From Oscillospiraceae bacterium (GTDB lineage: Bacteria; Bacillota; Clostridia; Oscillospirales; Ruminococcaceae): 61,939 nt of DNA. Shown here piece after piece: positions 1 through 8,960 of this stretch. The position numbers and the translations under genes were made by a program. Location: the NCBI GenBank assembly GCA_019423755.1, contig JAHZAU010000012.1, positions 1 through 61,939 on the forward strand, written 5' to 3'. Under the pieces are notes generated by a model. That model did no database searches, was not told the origin of the DNA, and saw nothing but the letters and a program-made list of their open reading frames with translations. How positions within the stretch are numbered: position 1 is the stretch's first letter; the number at the start of each line of letters is the position of its first letter.

Positions 1-1095
1 ATGAAATTAGGTATCGTCGGCCTGCCCAACGTGGGCAAGTCCACCCTTTTTAACGCTATCACCAACGCGGGCGCCCAGTCCGCTAACTACCCCTTCTGCA
101 CCATCGAGCCCAACATCGGCACCGTAGCCGTTCCGGACGCCCGTCTGGACAAGCTGGCCGAAATGTACCAGCCCGACAAGCTGACCCCCGCGGTCATCGA
201 GTTCGTGGATATCGCCGGCCTGGTCAAGGGCGCTTCCAAGGGCGAGGGCCTGGGCAACAAGTTCCTCTCCAACATCCGCGAGGTGGACGCCATCGTCCAT
301 GTGGTACGCTGCTTTGAGGACGGCGAGATCGTCCACGTAGACGGCGAGATCGGCCCCCGCCGCGACATCGAGACCATCAACCTGGAGCTGATCTTCTCCG
401 ACCTGGATATCCTGGACCGCCGCATCGACCGCACCGCCAAAGCCGCCAAGGGCGACAAAAAGCTGCTGCCCCAGGTAGAACTGCTCCAGCGCCTGAAGGC
501 GCACCTGGAAGAGGGCAAATCCGCCCGCAGCTTCCCCTTCACCGAGGAGGAGGCTGAGGTTGTGGCCGACGTGCCGCTGCTTTCCAACAAAAAGATCATC
601 TACGTGGCCAACATGAGCGACACCGACTTCGCTAACGGCCTGGAAGGCAACCCCTACCTGGCTCAGGTACAGGAGATCGCCAGCGAGGAAGGCGCCGAGG
701 TGGTTCCCATCTGCGCCCGTCTGGAGGAAGAAATCTCCGATATGTCCAAAGAAGACAAGCTCATGTTCCTGGAGGAGCTGGGCTTGGAGGAGTCTGGCCT
801 GGACCGTCTGATCAAAGCCAGCTACAAGCTGCTGGGCCTCATCTCCTACCTGACCGCCGGCAAGCCGGAGGTCCGCGCCTGGACCATCACCAAGGGCACC
901 AAAGCCCCCCAGGCTGCTGGTAAGATCCACAGCGACTTTGAGCGCGGCTTCATCCGCGCCGAGGTCATCGCCTATGACGACCTGATCGCCAACGGCTCCC
1001 TGGCTGCTGCCAAGGAGAAGGGCCTGGTGCGCTCCGAAGGCAAGGAGTACGTCATGCAGGACGGCGACGTGGTGCTCTTCCGCTTCAACGTATAA
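1..1095 (+). CDS. ychF: YchF/OLA1-family P-loop NTPase
   Basis: Complete 364-residue protein beginning at the first base of the window, so its promoter is not visible. The P-loop GLPNVGKST is at residues 7-15, the switch II segment DIAGLVKG starts near residue 70, and NMSD near 205 replaces the NKxD specificity motif. That change is the known reason YchF proteins prefer ATP to GTP. The C-terminal ~85 residues form the TGS domain ending DVVLFRFNV. Family members bind ribosomes and are linked to translation and stress responses; the exact role is unsettled. The length matches the family. Confidence 0.96.
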   Translation: MKLGIVGLPNVGKSTLFNAITNAGAQSANYPFCTIEPNIGTVAVPDARLDKLAEMYQPDKLTPAVIEFVDIAGLVKGASKGEGLGNKFLSNIREVDAIVHVVRCFEDGEIVHVDGEIGPRRDIETINLELIFSDLDILDRRIDRTAKAAKGDKKLLPQVELLQRLKAHLEEGKSARSFPFTEEEAEVVADVPLLSNKKIIYVANMSDTDFANGLEGNPYLAQVQEIASEEGAEVVPICARLEEEISDMSKEDKLMFLEELGLEESGLDRLIKASYKLLGLISYLTAGKPEVRAWTITKGTKAPQAAGKIHSDFERGFIRAEVIAYDDLIANGSLAAAKEKGLVRSEGKEYVMQDGDVVLFRFNV

Positions 1096-1118
1096 TCCCA
1101 TTTTCCGCGTTTTTTGCA

Positions 1119-1150
1119 AACCGGCGCAGCCTTTCCTGCGCCGGTTTTCT
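1119..1150 (+). terminator. rho-independent terminator after ychF
   Basis: An 11-bp perfect stem (1119-1129 with 1136-1146) around a 6-nt loop, followed by a T-rich run. Confidence 0.85.
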
Positions 1151-1249
1151 GCTTCCCGCAAAACAAAGGCGCACCTTTTTTGCCCGGGACGCTTATGCTG
1201 AAACCAAGACACGATCTATTCCGTTTTATCAAAGGAGGCTTGTTTTGCT

Positions 1250-2179
1250 ATGATCTACGAAACCATCCTGGACGCCGTAGGCCACACCCCCCTCATCCGT
1301 CTTCAGCGCATGACCGGACCCGAGGACGCGCAGATTCTGGTGAAGCTGGAAGCTGTGGGCATCGGCGGCTCCATCAAGACCCGCACCGCCCTGACCATGC
1401 TGCGCCAGGCCTGGGACCGCGGGGAGATCGGCCCCGGCAGCAAGATCGTGGAGGCCACCAGCGGCAACCAAGGCATCGGGCTGGCGCTGGCCGGCGCGGT
1501 TCTGGGGCTGGATGTCTGCATCATCATGCCCGACTCGGTGAGCCAGGAGCGCCGCAGCCTGGTGAGCCAGTACGGCGCCCGGCTGGTGCTCATCCCCGAC
1601 GAAGGGGACATCGGCGCCTGCATCGACCGCTGCGTTCAGACCGCCCAGCAGATGGCAAAGGAGGACCCGTCGGTCTACCTGCCCCGGCAGTTTTCCAACC
1701 CCGACAACATCCTGGCCCACTTTGCCGGTACCGGCGCCGAGATCCTAGAGCAGGCCGGGGATCTGCCCCTGGACGGCTTCGTGGTCGGCTTTGGCACCGG
1801 CGGTACCCTCACCGGGGTGGGCCGTGCCCTGCGCTCCCGCTGGCCCCAGCTGACCATCTGGGCCGCCGAGCCGGAACACGCCGCCATCCTTTCCGGCGGG
1901 GCCATAGGCACCCACATCCAGATGGGTATCGGCGACGGCATCATCCCGGAAAACCTGGACCGCTCCCTCATCGACGACTGCTGCATCATCACCGACGACG
2001 AAGCGGTGGAAGCTTCCCGCCGCCTGGCCCGGGAGGAAGGGCTGCTCTGCGGCATTTCCAGCGGCACCAACGTAGCCGCCGCCCTGCGCCTGGCCCGCAA
2101 GCTCGGCCCGGGCAAAACGGTGGTCACCATCCTGCCGGACACCGGCGAACGCTACTTCTCTACCCCTCTGTACCGCTAA
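1250..2179 (+). CDS. cysteine synthase-family PLP enzyme (fold type II)
   Basis: A 309-residue enzyme; an AAAGGAGG site ends 10 nt before the ATG. The PLP lysine lies in GGSIKTR (K43), the phosphate-binding loop GTGGT is at 182-186, and the C-terminus LPDTGERYFST is typical of CysK/CysM. Two core motifs deviate: the usual NPGGSVKDR is VGIGGSIKTR here, and the substrate-binding TSGNTG is TSGNQG (70-75). The family makes L-cysteine from O-acetylserine and sulfide, but the changed substrate loop allows another beta-replacement. It is a single-gene unit between the ychF terminator and the pyk promoter. Family is certain, substrate is not. Confidence 0.8.
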   Translation: MIYETILDAVGHTPLIRLQRMTGPEDAQILVKLEAVGIGGSIKTRTALTMLRQAWDRGEIGPGSKIVEATSGNQGIGLALAGAVLGLDVCIIMPDSVSQERRSLVSQYGARLVLIPDEGDIGACIDRCVQTAQQMAKEDPSVYLPRQFSNPDNILAHFAGTGAEILEQAGDLPLDGFVVGFGTGGTLTGVGRALRSRWPQLTIWAAEPEHAAILSGGAIGTHIQMGIGDGIIPENLDRSLIDDCCIITDDEAVEASRRLAREEGLLCGISSGTNVAAALRLARKLGPGKTVVTILPDTGERYFSTPLYR

Positions 2180-2263
2180 AAATCCTTCCCCCAAACGGTG
2201 GTTAACAAGGCGGGGAAAATCTGTGAATTTTTTGTCATTCTTTTTACATTTTTGTGATAACTG

Positions 2264-2292
2264 TTGATTTTCCCAGGTGGCTGGGATATAGT
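2264..2292 (+). promoter_or_regulatory. sigma-A promoter of pyk
   Basis: TTGATT, 17-bp spacer, TATAGT. The transcript would start near 2299, giving a ~77-nt leader that contains a short GC hairpin (2315-2320 with 2327-2332). Confidence 0.7.
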
Positions 2293-2375
2293 AAAAGCAG
2301 TGTACCACCCGACTGTGCCGGATTGGCGGCACTGGATTGTACCGGCTCTAGCAGCCGAGATTGGAGCGAATTGTT

Positions 2376-4133
2376 ATGAGGAAGACAAAAATCATCTGCA
2401 CCCTTGGCCCTGCCTGCGACGACGAAGCGATCCTCCGGGAGATGATCCAGGCTGGGATGGACGTGGCCCGCTTCAACTTCTCCCACGGCACCCATGAAGA
2501 GCATCACAAACGGATGGAGACCATCTGCCGGCTGCGCCGGGAGCTGGATATCCCCCTTGCCACCCTGCTGGATACCAAAGGCCCCGAGATCCGTCTCGGT
2601 TGCTTCGAAAACGGCCCGGTCACCCTGAAGGAGGACCAGGACTTTACCCTGACCACCCGGGAGGTGGCGGGCAACCAGGAGACCGCTTCCATCACCTACG
2701 CTGGCCTGCCCCAGGACGTAAAACCCGGGGACCACATCCTTATCGATGACGGCCTCATCGCCATGCGGGTGGAGTCGGTGGACCGCACCGAGATCCACTG
2801 CCGGGTGCTCAACGGCGGCACCATCTCCGACCGCAAAGGCATCAACGTCCCCAACGTCAGCCTTTCCATGCCGTTTATCAGCGAGCGCGACCGCTCGGAT
2901 ATCCTCTTCGGCATTCAGGAAGGCTTTGACTTCATCGCCGCCTCCTTCACCCGCACCGCTCAGGATATCATCCAGCTGCGGGAACTGCTGGCTCAAAACG
3001 GCGGCAGCAGCATCCGCATCATCGCCAAGATCGAAAACGCCCAGGGCGTCAACAACATCGGCGAGATCCTGCGGGTCTCCGACGGCATCATGGTCGCCCG
3101 CGGCGACATGGGCGTCGAGATCCCCCTGGAGGATGTTCCGGTTATCCAGAAGGACATCATCAAGCTGGTGTACAACAGCGGTAAATATGTCATCACCGCT
3201 ACCCAGATGCTGGACAGCATGATGAAGAACCCCCGCCCCACCCGCGCCGAGGCCAACGACGTGGCCAACGCCATCTACGACGGCACCAGCGTCATCATGC
3301 TCTCCGGTGAGACCGCTGCCGGCAAATACCCGGTGAAATCCCTCAAGACCATGGCCCGCATCGCCGAGCGCACCGAAAACGACATCGACTACCGCGGCCG
3401 CTTCTTCTCCCGCGTCACCTCCCAGAACCGGGACGTGACCAACGCCATCTCCCACGCTACCTGCACCACCGCCTACGACCTGGAGGCTGCTTCCATCATC
3501 ACCGTCACCCAGTCGGGTCAGACCGCCCGGATGATCAGCAAGTACCGCCCCCAGATGCCCATTATCGGCTGTACCGCCAACGAAAACATCTACCGTCACC
3601 TGTGTATGTCCTGGGGCGTGCTGCCGGTGCTCTGCGAGGAGCAGGACAACACCGACGCCCTCTTTGACCACGCCATCCAGCGTGCCAAGGACCGCGGCCT
3701 CTGCCAGGACGGCGACCTGGTGGTCATCACCGCCGGCATCCCGCTGGGCATCCCCGGCACCACCAACCTCCTCAAGGTACAGACGGTGGGCGACGTGATC
3801 CTCACCGGCAAGGGAGTGGGCGACCACATCGTCCGCGGCTGCGTCTGCGTGGCCAAAAGCGAGACCGAGGCCCGGGAAAACTTTGCCGCCGGCAACATCC
3901 TGGTCATCGACTCCAGCACCAACGACCTGCTGGACATCATCAAAAAAGCCTCCGGCATCATCACCTCCCAGGACGGTCTCAACTGCCACGCCGCCATCGC
4001 CGCCATGGCCCTGGGCATCCCGGTGATCGTCAGTGCCAAAAACTGCACCTCCATCCTGCGCAGCGGCACCTCCATCATCATGGACGCCGAAAAAGGCGTG
4101 GTTTGCAACAACAACTCTGCCGAACAGGCATAG
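2376..4133 (+). CDS. pyk: pyruvate kinase with C-terminal phosphotransfer-like domain
   Basis: A 585-residue protein from the ATG at 2376, which has GGAG 9 nt upstream; an in-frame TTG at 2361 would add five residues and is less likely. It starts MRKTKIICTLGP and carries IAKIEN and the metal-binding MVARGDMGVEIP segment of the barrel. After the allosteric C domain there is an extra ~100-residue PEP-utilizer-like domain (GLNCHAAIAAMALGIPVIV region), the form known from Geobacillus and many Firmicutes. It converts PEP and ADP to pyruvate and ATP, the last glycolytic step and the supply for the PFOR encoded downstream. Confidence 0.97.
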   Translation: MRKTKIICTLGPACDDEAILREMIQAGMDVARFNFSHGTHEEHHKRMETICRLRRELDIPLATLLDTKGPEIRLGCFENGPVTLKEDQDFTLTTREVAGNQETASITYAGLPQDVKPGDHILIDDGLIAMRVESVDRTEIHCRVLNGGTISDRKGINVPNVSLSMPFISERDRSDILFGIQEGFDFIAASFTRTAQDIIQLRELLAQNGGSSIRIIAKIENAQGVNNIGEILRVSDGIMVARGDMGVEIPLEDVPVIQKDIIKLVYNSGKYVITATQMLDSMMKNPRPTRAEANDVANAIYDGTSVIMLSGETAAGKYPVKSLKTMARIAERTENDIDYRGRFFSRVTSQNRDVTNAISHATCTTAYDLEAASIITVTQSGQTARMISKYRPQMPIIGCTANENIYRHLCMSWGVLPVLCEEQDNTDALFDHAIQRAKDRGLCQDGDLVVITAGIPLGIPGTTNLLKVQTVGDVILTGKGVGDHIVRGCVCVAKSETEARENFAAGNILVIDSSTNDLLDIIKKASGIITSQDGLNCHAAIAAMALGIPVIVSAKNCTSILRSGTSIIMDAEKGVVCNNNSAEQA

Positions 4134-4164
4134 CATCCCCTCTTTTGCAAAAGGAGTGAACCCC

Positions 4165-5055
4165 ATGCAACGATCTTCCCTGCTCCGGCGGCTGCTGGCT
4201 TTGGCCCTGGCCGCGGCGGCGGTGCTGGCCCTTTCTTCCTGCGGGAAGGACGAGCCCGCCCCCACCGAACCAGATACCCCGCCCGCTGTCACCGAAGAGG
4301 AACCGGTACCCGGCCAGTCGGAGGAAACCTCCAACGTAGAGGTGCCGGACCTTTCCCAGGATATCCTGTCCATGCACGAGAAAAACGACGACGTGGTGGG
4401 CTGGCTCAACATCCCCGACACCACCATCAACAACGCCGTTCTCCAAGCCGAGGACAACAAGTACTATGAGCGCCTGGACGAAAACCGGCAGTACAGCTTC
4501 CTGGGCAGCTTTTTCGCCGACTATGAGTGCGATTTGTCCAGCCGCGACTCCCTTTCCAAAAACACCGTCATCTACGGCCACAACGTCCAGTATGACGACA
4601 ACAAGGACGGCGAGCGCTTCAGCCAGCTGTTCCGCTTCACCGACCAGGAGTTTGCCGAAAAGCATCCTTATGTCTACTTCTCCATCCTGGGCGACGGGGC
4701 GGACAAGCCCGAAAACCAGATGGTATGGGAGATCTTCGCGGTGTTCTACACCACCACCGATTTCCCCTACATCCAGGTGATGAAGGACATGACCGGCGAA
4801 AGCACCGAGCCCATTACCGACGCCCAGCTGAGCAACCTGCTCACCGAGGCCCAGGCCCGCTCGGAGTATGACTACCCGGTGACGGTGTCCGCTTCCGACA
4901 AGATCCTCACCCTCTCCACCTGCTCCTACAAGTACGGCCTGCGGGACGACGTGCGCTTTGTGGTCATGGCCCGCCTGCTGGAACCGGACGCCTCCCTCAA
5001 GGAGACGGTGGACCTTACCGCCAACGCTGACAAAAAGACCGTCGACGGCCAGTAA
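4165..5055 (+). CDS. class B sortase with lipoprotein signal
   Basis: A 296-residue protein; AAGGAG lies 8 nt before the ATG at 4165. The sortase B catalytic set is intact: His139 in YGHN, Cys253 in TLSTC and Arg264 in DDVRF. Sortases cleave a sorting signal and join the protein to peptidoglycan or to a pilin. The N-terminus is unusual: two arginines, a hydrophobic stretch and LALSSC with Cys26 as lipobox cysteine, then an acidic/Pro linker to ~residue 60. This suggests lipid anchoring instead of the usual uncleaved helix. No sortase substrate is visible nearby. It lies 31 nt after pyk and may be read from the pyk promoter. Confidence 0.88.
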   Translation: MQRSSLLRRLLALALAAAAVLALSSCGKDEPAPTEPDTPPAVTEEEPVPGQSEETSNVEVPDLSQDILSMHEKNDDVVGWLNIPDTTINNAVLQAEDNKYYERLDENRQYSFLGSFFADYECDLSSRDSLSKNTVIYGHNVQYDDNKDGERFSQLFRFTDQEFAEKHPYVYFSILGDGADKPENQMVWEIFAVFYTTTDFPYIQVMKDMTGESTEPITDAQLSNLLTEAQARSEYDYPVTVSASDKILTLSTCSYKYGLRDDVRFVVMARLLEPDASLKETVDLTANADKKTVDGQ

Positions 5056-5070
5056 TCCGGCGCCGCCCCC

Positions 5071-5099
5071 TTGCCAAGGGCGGTTTCCTGGTATATAAT
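5071..5099 (+). promoter_or_regulatory. sigma-A promoter of the serS T-box transcript
   Basis: TTGCCA, 17-bp spacer, TATAAT. It overlaps a GC hairpin just after the sortase stop codon that could weakly end the upstream transcript. Confidence 0.85.
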
Positions 5100-5104
5100 G
5101 TGTC

Positions 5105-5360
5105 TGTATCGATGAAAGTACCCGCAACGATGGAAGAATAGGTCCTGTTTTACCCCCTCAGAGAGCCGGCGGATGGTGCGAGCCGGCGGGCGGACGGTCC
5201 GATCCCCTTCCGGAGCGGCCGGCGAGGAGCCGGAGGCCGGTGCCCTTTAACGCACTATTGAGTGGTCCCGCTGCGGCGGGGCAATTTGGGTGGCAACGCG
5301 GAGTCCTTCCGTCCCATGTTCTGCTGCGGCAGCCGGGACGGGAGGCTTTTTTTCTCCCCG
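5105..5360 (+). promoter_or_regulatory. T-box leader of serS
   Basis: A ~290-nt untranslated leader between promoter and serS. It shows the Stem I signature (AGAGAGCCGG followed by GGTGCGAGCCGG, 5160-5190), the T-box sequence GGGTGGCAACGCGG at 5288-5301, and a terminator hairpin (5305-5315 with 5335-5345) followed by seven T residues. T-boxes read tRNA charging: uncharged tRNA stabilises an antiterminator. The downstream gene says the tRNA is tRNA-Ser. I could not fix the specifier codon by eye; an AGC near 5217 is one candidate. Confidence 0.93.
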
Positions 5361-5399
5361 GCGGGCCGGTCATCTTCGCTATTTTAAGGAGGAAATCAC

Positions 5400-6689
5400 A
5401 TGTTAGACATCAATCTGCTGAGAAACGACCCCGAGCTGGTCAAAGAAAACATCCGCAAAAAGTTCCAGGACGACAAGCTGGTCCTGGTGGACGAGGTGGT
5501 CGAGTTTGACCGCCAGTACCGCGAGGCCAAATCCCGCGGCGACTATCTGCGCAGCCAGCGCAACTCCATCAGCAAACAGATCGGCGCCCTCATGGGCCAG
5601 GGCAAGCGCGACGAGGCCGAAGAGGTGAAGAAACAGGTCACCGCTATGGCTCAGGAGCTTTCCGACCTGGAAGTTCTGGAAGAGGAACTTTCCGCCAAGA
5701 TCCGTGAGCGGATGCTGGTGATCCCCAACATCATCGACCCCTCCGTTCCCATCGGTAAGGACGACAGCGAAAACGTCGAGGTCGAGCGCTTCGGCGAGCC
5801 GGTCGTTCCCGAGTTCGAGGTTCCCTACCATGTGGACATCATGGAAGCCCTCAACGGCATCGACCTGGACAGCGCCCGCCGCACCTCCGGCAACGGCTTC
5901 TACTACCTGCGCGGCGACATTGCCCGCCTGCACTCCGCCATCCTCTCCTACGCCCGCGACTTTATGATCGACCGCGGCTTTGTGTACTACGTTCCCCCGT
6001 TCATGATCCGTTCCGACGTGGTCACCGGCGTTATGAGCTTTGCTGAGATGGAAAACATGATGTACAAGATCGAGGGCGAAGACCTGTACCTGATCGGTAC
6101 CAGCGAGCACTCCATGATCGGTAAGTTCATCGACACCATCCTCAAGGAGGAAGACCTGCCCCAGGCCCTCACCAGCTACTCCCCCTGCTTCCGTAAAGAA
6201 GTAGGCGCCCACGGCATCGAGGAGCGCGGCGTTTACCGCATCCACCAGTTCGAAAAACAGGAGATGGTGGTCGTCTGCAAACCCGAGGAGAGCATGGATT
6301 GGTTCAAAAAGCTCTACACCAACACCGTGGACTTCTTCCGCACCCTGGATATCCCGGTCCGCACCCTGGAATGCTGCTCCGGCGACCTGGCTGACCTGAA
6401 GGTCAAGAGCATCGACGTCGAGGCTTGGAGCCCCCGTCAGCAGAAATACTTCGAGGTCGGCAGCTGCTCCAACCTGGGCGACGCACAGGCTCGCCGTCTG
6501 GGCATCCGCGTCCGCGGCGCCAACGGCAAGAACTACTTCCCCCACACCCTCAACAACACCGTGGTGGCTCCGCCCCGTATGCTCATCGCCTTCCTGGAAA
6601 ACAACCTCCAGTCCGACGGCACCGTTCGCATCCCCGAGGCTCTGCGGATGTACATGGGCGGCAAGGAAACCCTGTCCCGCGTAAAATAG
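5400..6689 (+). CDS. serS: seryl-tRNA synthetase
   Basis: A 429-residue protein starting MLDINLLRNDP, with AAGGAGG 7 nt before the ATG. Residues ~30-100 form the helical tRNA-binding arm; the rest is the class II catalytic core, with motif 2 around CFRKEVGAHG and motif 3 near the C-terminus (NNTVVAPPRMLIAFLENN region). It charges tRNA-Ser with serine (and tRNA-Sec where present). The length fits bacterial SerRS. Expression is controlled by the T-box directly upstream and ends at the hairpin 14 nt after the stop codon. Confidence 0.98.
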   Translation: MLDINLLRNDPELVKENIRKKFQDDKLVLVDEVVEFDRQYREAKSRGDYLRSQRNSISKQIGALMGQGKRDEAEEVKKQVTAMAQELSDLEVLEEELSAKIRERMLVIPNIIDPSVPIGKDDSENVEVERFGEPVVPEFEVPYHVDIMEALNGIDLDSARRTSGNGFYYLRGDIARLHSAILSYARDFMIDRGFVYYVPPFMIRSDVVTGVMSFAEMENMMYKIEGEDLYLIGTSEHSMIGKFIDTILKEEDLPQALTSYSPCFRKEVGAHGIEERGVYRIHQFEKQEMVVVCKPEESMDWFKKLYTNTVDFFRTLDIPVRTLECCSGDLADLKVKSIDVEAWSPRQQKYFEVGSCSNLGDAQARRLGIRVRGANGKNYFPHTLNNTVVAPPRMLIAFLENNLQSDGTVRIPEALRMYMGGKETLSRVK

Positions 6690-6702
6690 GCTTATCTTTC
6701 GG

Positions 6703-6733
6703 CACCGGTCCCGCTTGGGGCCGGTGTTTTTCT
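6703..6733 (+). terminator. terminator after serS
   Basis: A 10-bp stem (6703-6712 with 6717-6726, one G-T pair) and a TTTTTCTTT run. Confidence 0.88.
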
Positions 6734-6814
6734 TTCCGATACCTGTAACATTTTTACGTTTGTGGCGTCTTATAGGCAGAAGGGTGACATTTTGTTTTTG
6801 AGGAGGTTTTGTTT

Positions 6815-8092
6815 ATGAAGACTTCTCGTTTTCTTTCCCTGGCGCTTTGTCTGGGGCTGATTTTGGCTGGTTTTTCCGGCTGCGGCGTCTCGGAGGAGCC
6901 GGTCCCCGGCGCTTCCCGCGACCCGATGCTCTCCGAAACGGTGGAATCGGACCCGGCTTCCACCGCCGAGACGATCCCGGAGGGCTTCGAGATCACCGAC
7001 CCTAAGGTATTCTCCTCGGAAAGTGAGGCCGCCCAGCTTTGCCAGCTGGTGTACCCCTATCTGCTGACCCACCAGGAAGCGGACGTCTACCCCTCCCTTT
7101 CCCTGGCCGGGCGGGACGCCGACCTGCTTTACACCGCCTATCTGGCGGAGCACGGCTACCTGAAAAGCATCCTGGGCGACGCGGTGCCCGAGCCGCTGGA
7201 ACCGGGGGTCTGGCCCCAGGAAGAACTGGACACCATGATGACCCAGGTGCTGGGCGGCTGGGGCTTGGATGAAAGCGACCTGAAGGCCCGCGGGGTGCTG
7301 AGCCCGGACGGCAGCACCTACCATCTCCCCGACTATCCCCAGGAGCTGTACGGCAGTTACACCGTGCTCAGCGCCGTCCAGGAAGCGCCCAACGAGTTTC
7401 ACACCCAGGAGTTTCAGGTGCTGCTGGCCCACCAGACCCCCGATGGCGCCGACCGCCGGGTCTGCCTCTATTTTGACCGGACCCGCCAGGTGCCGCGGCT
7501 GCTTTCGGTGACCTCCTGGGAGGAGGACCCCGACCAGGCCCCGTCCCAGATCCCCATCCCCGAGGACTGGAACATCCTAGAGTGGAACTACCTGACCCCG
7601 GTGCTTTCCGCCGGGCTGCTCTCCGAGCCCTGGGCTTCTCCCGCGGAAGCGGACCCCAACGACCTGGTGCGCTACTACCTGGAGATGAACTACCAGACCG
7701 GGGATGAGCTGAAAACCGTCTGGAAGGAGATGGGCTCCCCCGACCTGCTGCCGGTCCCCGCTGCCCAGGTGGAAAAGTGGGTCACCGACCACACCGGCGT
7801 GGACGCCCAAACTCTGCGCCAGGCCCATTGCTGGAACCCCCAAAGCGAAACCTACGACCTGTCGCCCTATTTCGGCGGGGGTCTGAGCTGCCGCACCACC
7901 CGGGTAAGCACCGACGGCGACCATCTGATCCTGGGATACGACCTGTACCACAACAACCTGTCCGCCCTGTATGCCCGGGGCGTCCTGACCCTTCAGGTGC
8001 GGGACGACAGCTCCCCCAACCTGGTGGAAAACCAGGTGGAGCTGCTTCCCCAGCCGGAAGAAGAACCCTGGCTGACCGCTTTTGCAGAATAA
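6815..8092 (+). CDS. putative lipoprotein, function unknown
   Basis: A 425-residue protein from the ATG at 6815, with GAGGAGG 8 nt upstream. Signal peptide and lipobox end in GFSGC (Cys23), then a Ser/Glu/Pro linker to about residue 60. No enzymatic motif was recognised. Residues ~285-400 contain a pattern (short helix, Pro-rich turn, Val-Glu-x-x-Val, a GV..Q.LR segment, then WNPQ..TYDL..YFGGG) that recurs in the lipoprotein at 41562-42374. It is an isolated gene between two terminators and is expected on the outer face of the membrane. Confidence 0.75.
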   Translation: MKTSRFLSLALCLGLILAGFSGCGVSEEPVPGASRDPMLSETVESDPASTAETIPEGFEITDPKVFSSESEAAQLCQLVYPYLLTHQEADVYPSLSLAGRDADLLYTAYLAEHGYLKSILGDAVPEPLEPGVWPQEELDTMMTQVLGGWGLDESDLKARGVLSPDGSTYHLPDYPQELYGSYTVLSAVQEAPNEFHTQEFQVLLAHQTPDGADRRVCLYFDRTRQVPRLLSVTSWEEDPDQAPSQIPIPEDWNILEWNYLTPVLSAGLLSEPWASPAEADPNDLVRYYLEMNYQTGDELKTVWKEMGSPDLLPVPAAQVEKWVTDHTGVDAQTLRQAHCWNPQSETYDLSPYFGGGLSCRTTRVSTDGDHLILGYDLYHNNLSALYARGVLTLQVRDDSSPNLVENQVELLPQPEEEPWLTAFAE

Positions 8093-8102
8093 GCCGCACA
8101 AA

Positions 8103-8145
8103 AAATCACCCTGCCTTCCCCAAAGAAGGCAGGGTGATTTTTATT
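8103..8145. terminator. bidirectional terminator between convergent genes
   Basis: A 16-bp perfect stem (8103-8118 with 8125-8140) flanked by an A run and a T run, serving the lipoprotein gene on the left and the minus-strand DUF1858 gene on the right. Confidence 0.92.
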
Positions 8146-8164
8146 TTGTCTGTTTTTGCGGAAA

Positions 8165-8371
8165 CTACATCCCCAGCAGGGCCTGCAGCGCCGCCAGGGT
8201 CTTGTCCAGGTCCACGCCGTGGCCCTGGCAGGCCTGTTCCAGCGTCTCCCGCTGGGCCATGGGGCAGCCGGTGCAGGAAAGGCCCATCATCATCAACACG
8301 TCCCCGGCCATGGGATTGGCGCGGAGGATCTCCCCCACGATGCTGTCCTTGCTCAGTTGAAACTCGCTCAT
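8165..8371 (-). CDS. DUF1858 redox-disulfide domain protein
   Basis: A 68-residue protein made up of one DUF1858 domain, the type called hybrid-cluster-protein-associated redox disulfide domain. It carries CTGC (Cys33, Cys36), preceded by a Met-rich GDVLMMMGLSC segment typical of the family. The function is not established; a thiol redox or metal role is inferred from the CxxC. Its ATG overlaps the stop codon of the YbaK-like gene upstream by four bases (ATGA), so the two are translationally coupled. No hybrid-cluster protein gene lies in this window. Confidence 0.88.
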   Translation of the reverse strand: MSEFQLSKDSIVGEILRANPMAGDVLMMMGLSCTGCPMAQRETLEQACQGHGVDLDKTLAALQALLGM

Positions 8372-8868
8372 TTGGTTTCCTCCTTTTTTTCGTCCTTCGG
8401 TCGGCTGACATCCACCCAGCCCAGGCTGCCGGAAGCCTGTTCCAGCTGGTCGGGGCGCAGGCCTACCAGGCTTTGGGTGCCGCCGCCGGCGGTATAGACC
8501 CGGTCAAAGCCCCGCAGGGAAGCGTCCAGATAGACCCGCACCCCCTGAGGCAGGGCGAAGGGGCAGACCCCGCCTGGCGGGTGCCCCACGCAGTCCTCCA
8601 CCTGGTCCGCCGGGAGCATCCCCGGCCGGAATCCAAAGGCCTGGCGGAACTTCTGGTTGTCCAGCTTCCGGTCCCCGGCGGTGACGATAAGGACGCACCG
8701 CCCCTCCCCGGAACGGTCGGGGATGCAGATGGTCTTGCCTACCGCGCCGGGCTGGGTGCCCAGCTGCTGGGCGGCCTCCTCCACCGTGGCGCAGGAGCCG
8801 GGATACTGCTGCCAGCAGTCCCCCAGGCCCAGGCCGTTTAGATATTCTCGTACCGCCTGTTCTGCCAC
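8368..8868 (-). CDS. YbaK/EbsC-family aminoacyl-tRNA deacylase-like protein
   Basis: A 166-residue protein from a GTG at 8868, chosen because AAAGGAGGGGG lies about 6 nt upstream; longer upstream starts have no such site. The fold signature is clear: GAVGKTICI, a conserved Lys in VTAGDRKLDNQKF, and VGHPPGGVCPFALP followed by VYLDASL. Members (YbaK, ProX, PrdX) hydrolyse mischarged aminoacyl-tRNAs such as Cys-tRNA-Pro or Ala-tRNA-Pro; which substrate applies here cannot be read from sequence. It forms a two-gene unit with the DUF1858 protein. Confidence 0.9.
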   Translation of the reverse strand: MAEQAVREYLNGLGLGDCWQQYPGSCATVEEAAQQLGTQPGAVGKTICIPDRSGEGRCVLIVTAGDRKLDNQKFRQAFGFRPGMLPADQVEDCVGHPPGGVCPFALPQGVRVYLDASLRGFDRVYTAGGGTQSLVGLRPDQLEQASGSLGWVDVSRPKDEKKEETK

Positions 8869-8960
8869 AGCGGCCCCCTCCTTTGCTTGTTTTTCGGGAT
8901 ACAGCACCGCCCATGTCTCCCCAAAAGGCGGCATGGGCGGCAGTTTTTTTAAAAGGACGG

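Noticed and set aside
7..1212. Long reading frame opposite ychF, and similar long antisense frames opposite pyk, nifJ, murD and others
   Set aside because: They mirror the third-position GC bias of the real genes, carry no family motifs and no ribosome sites.
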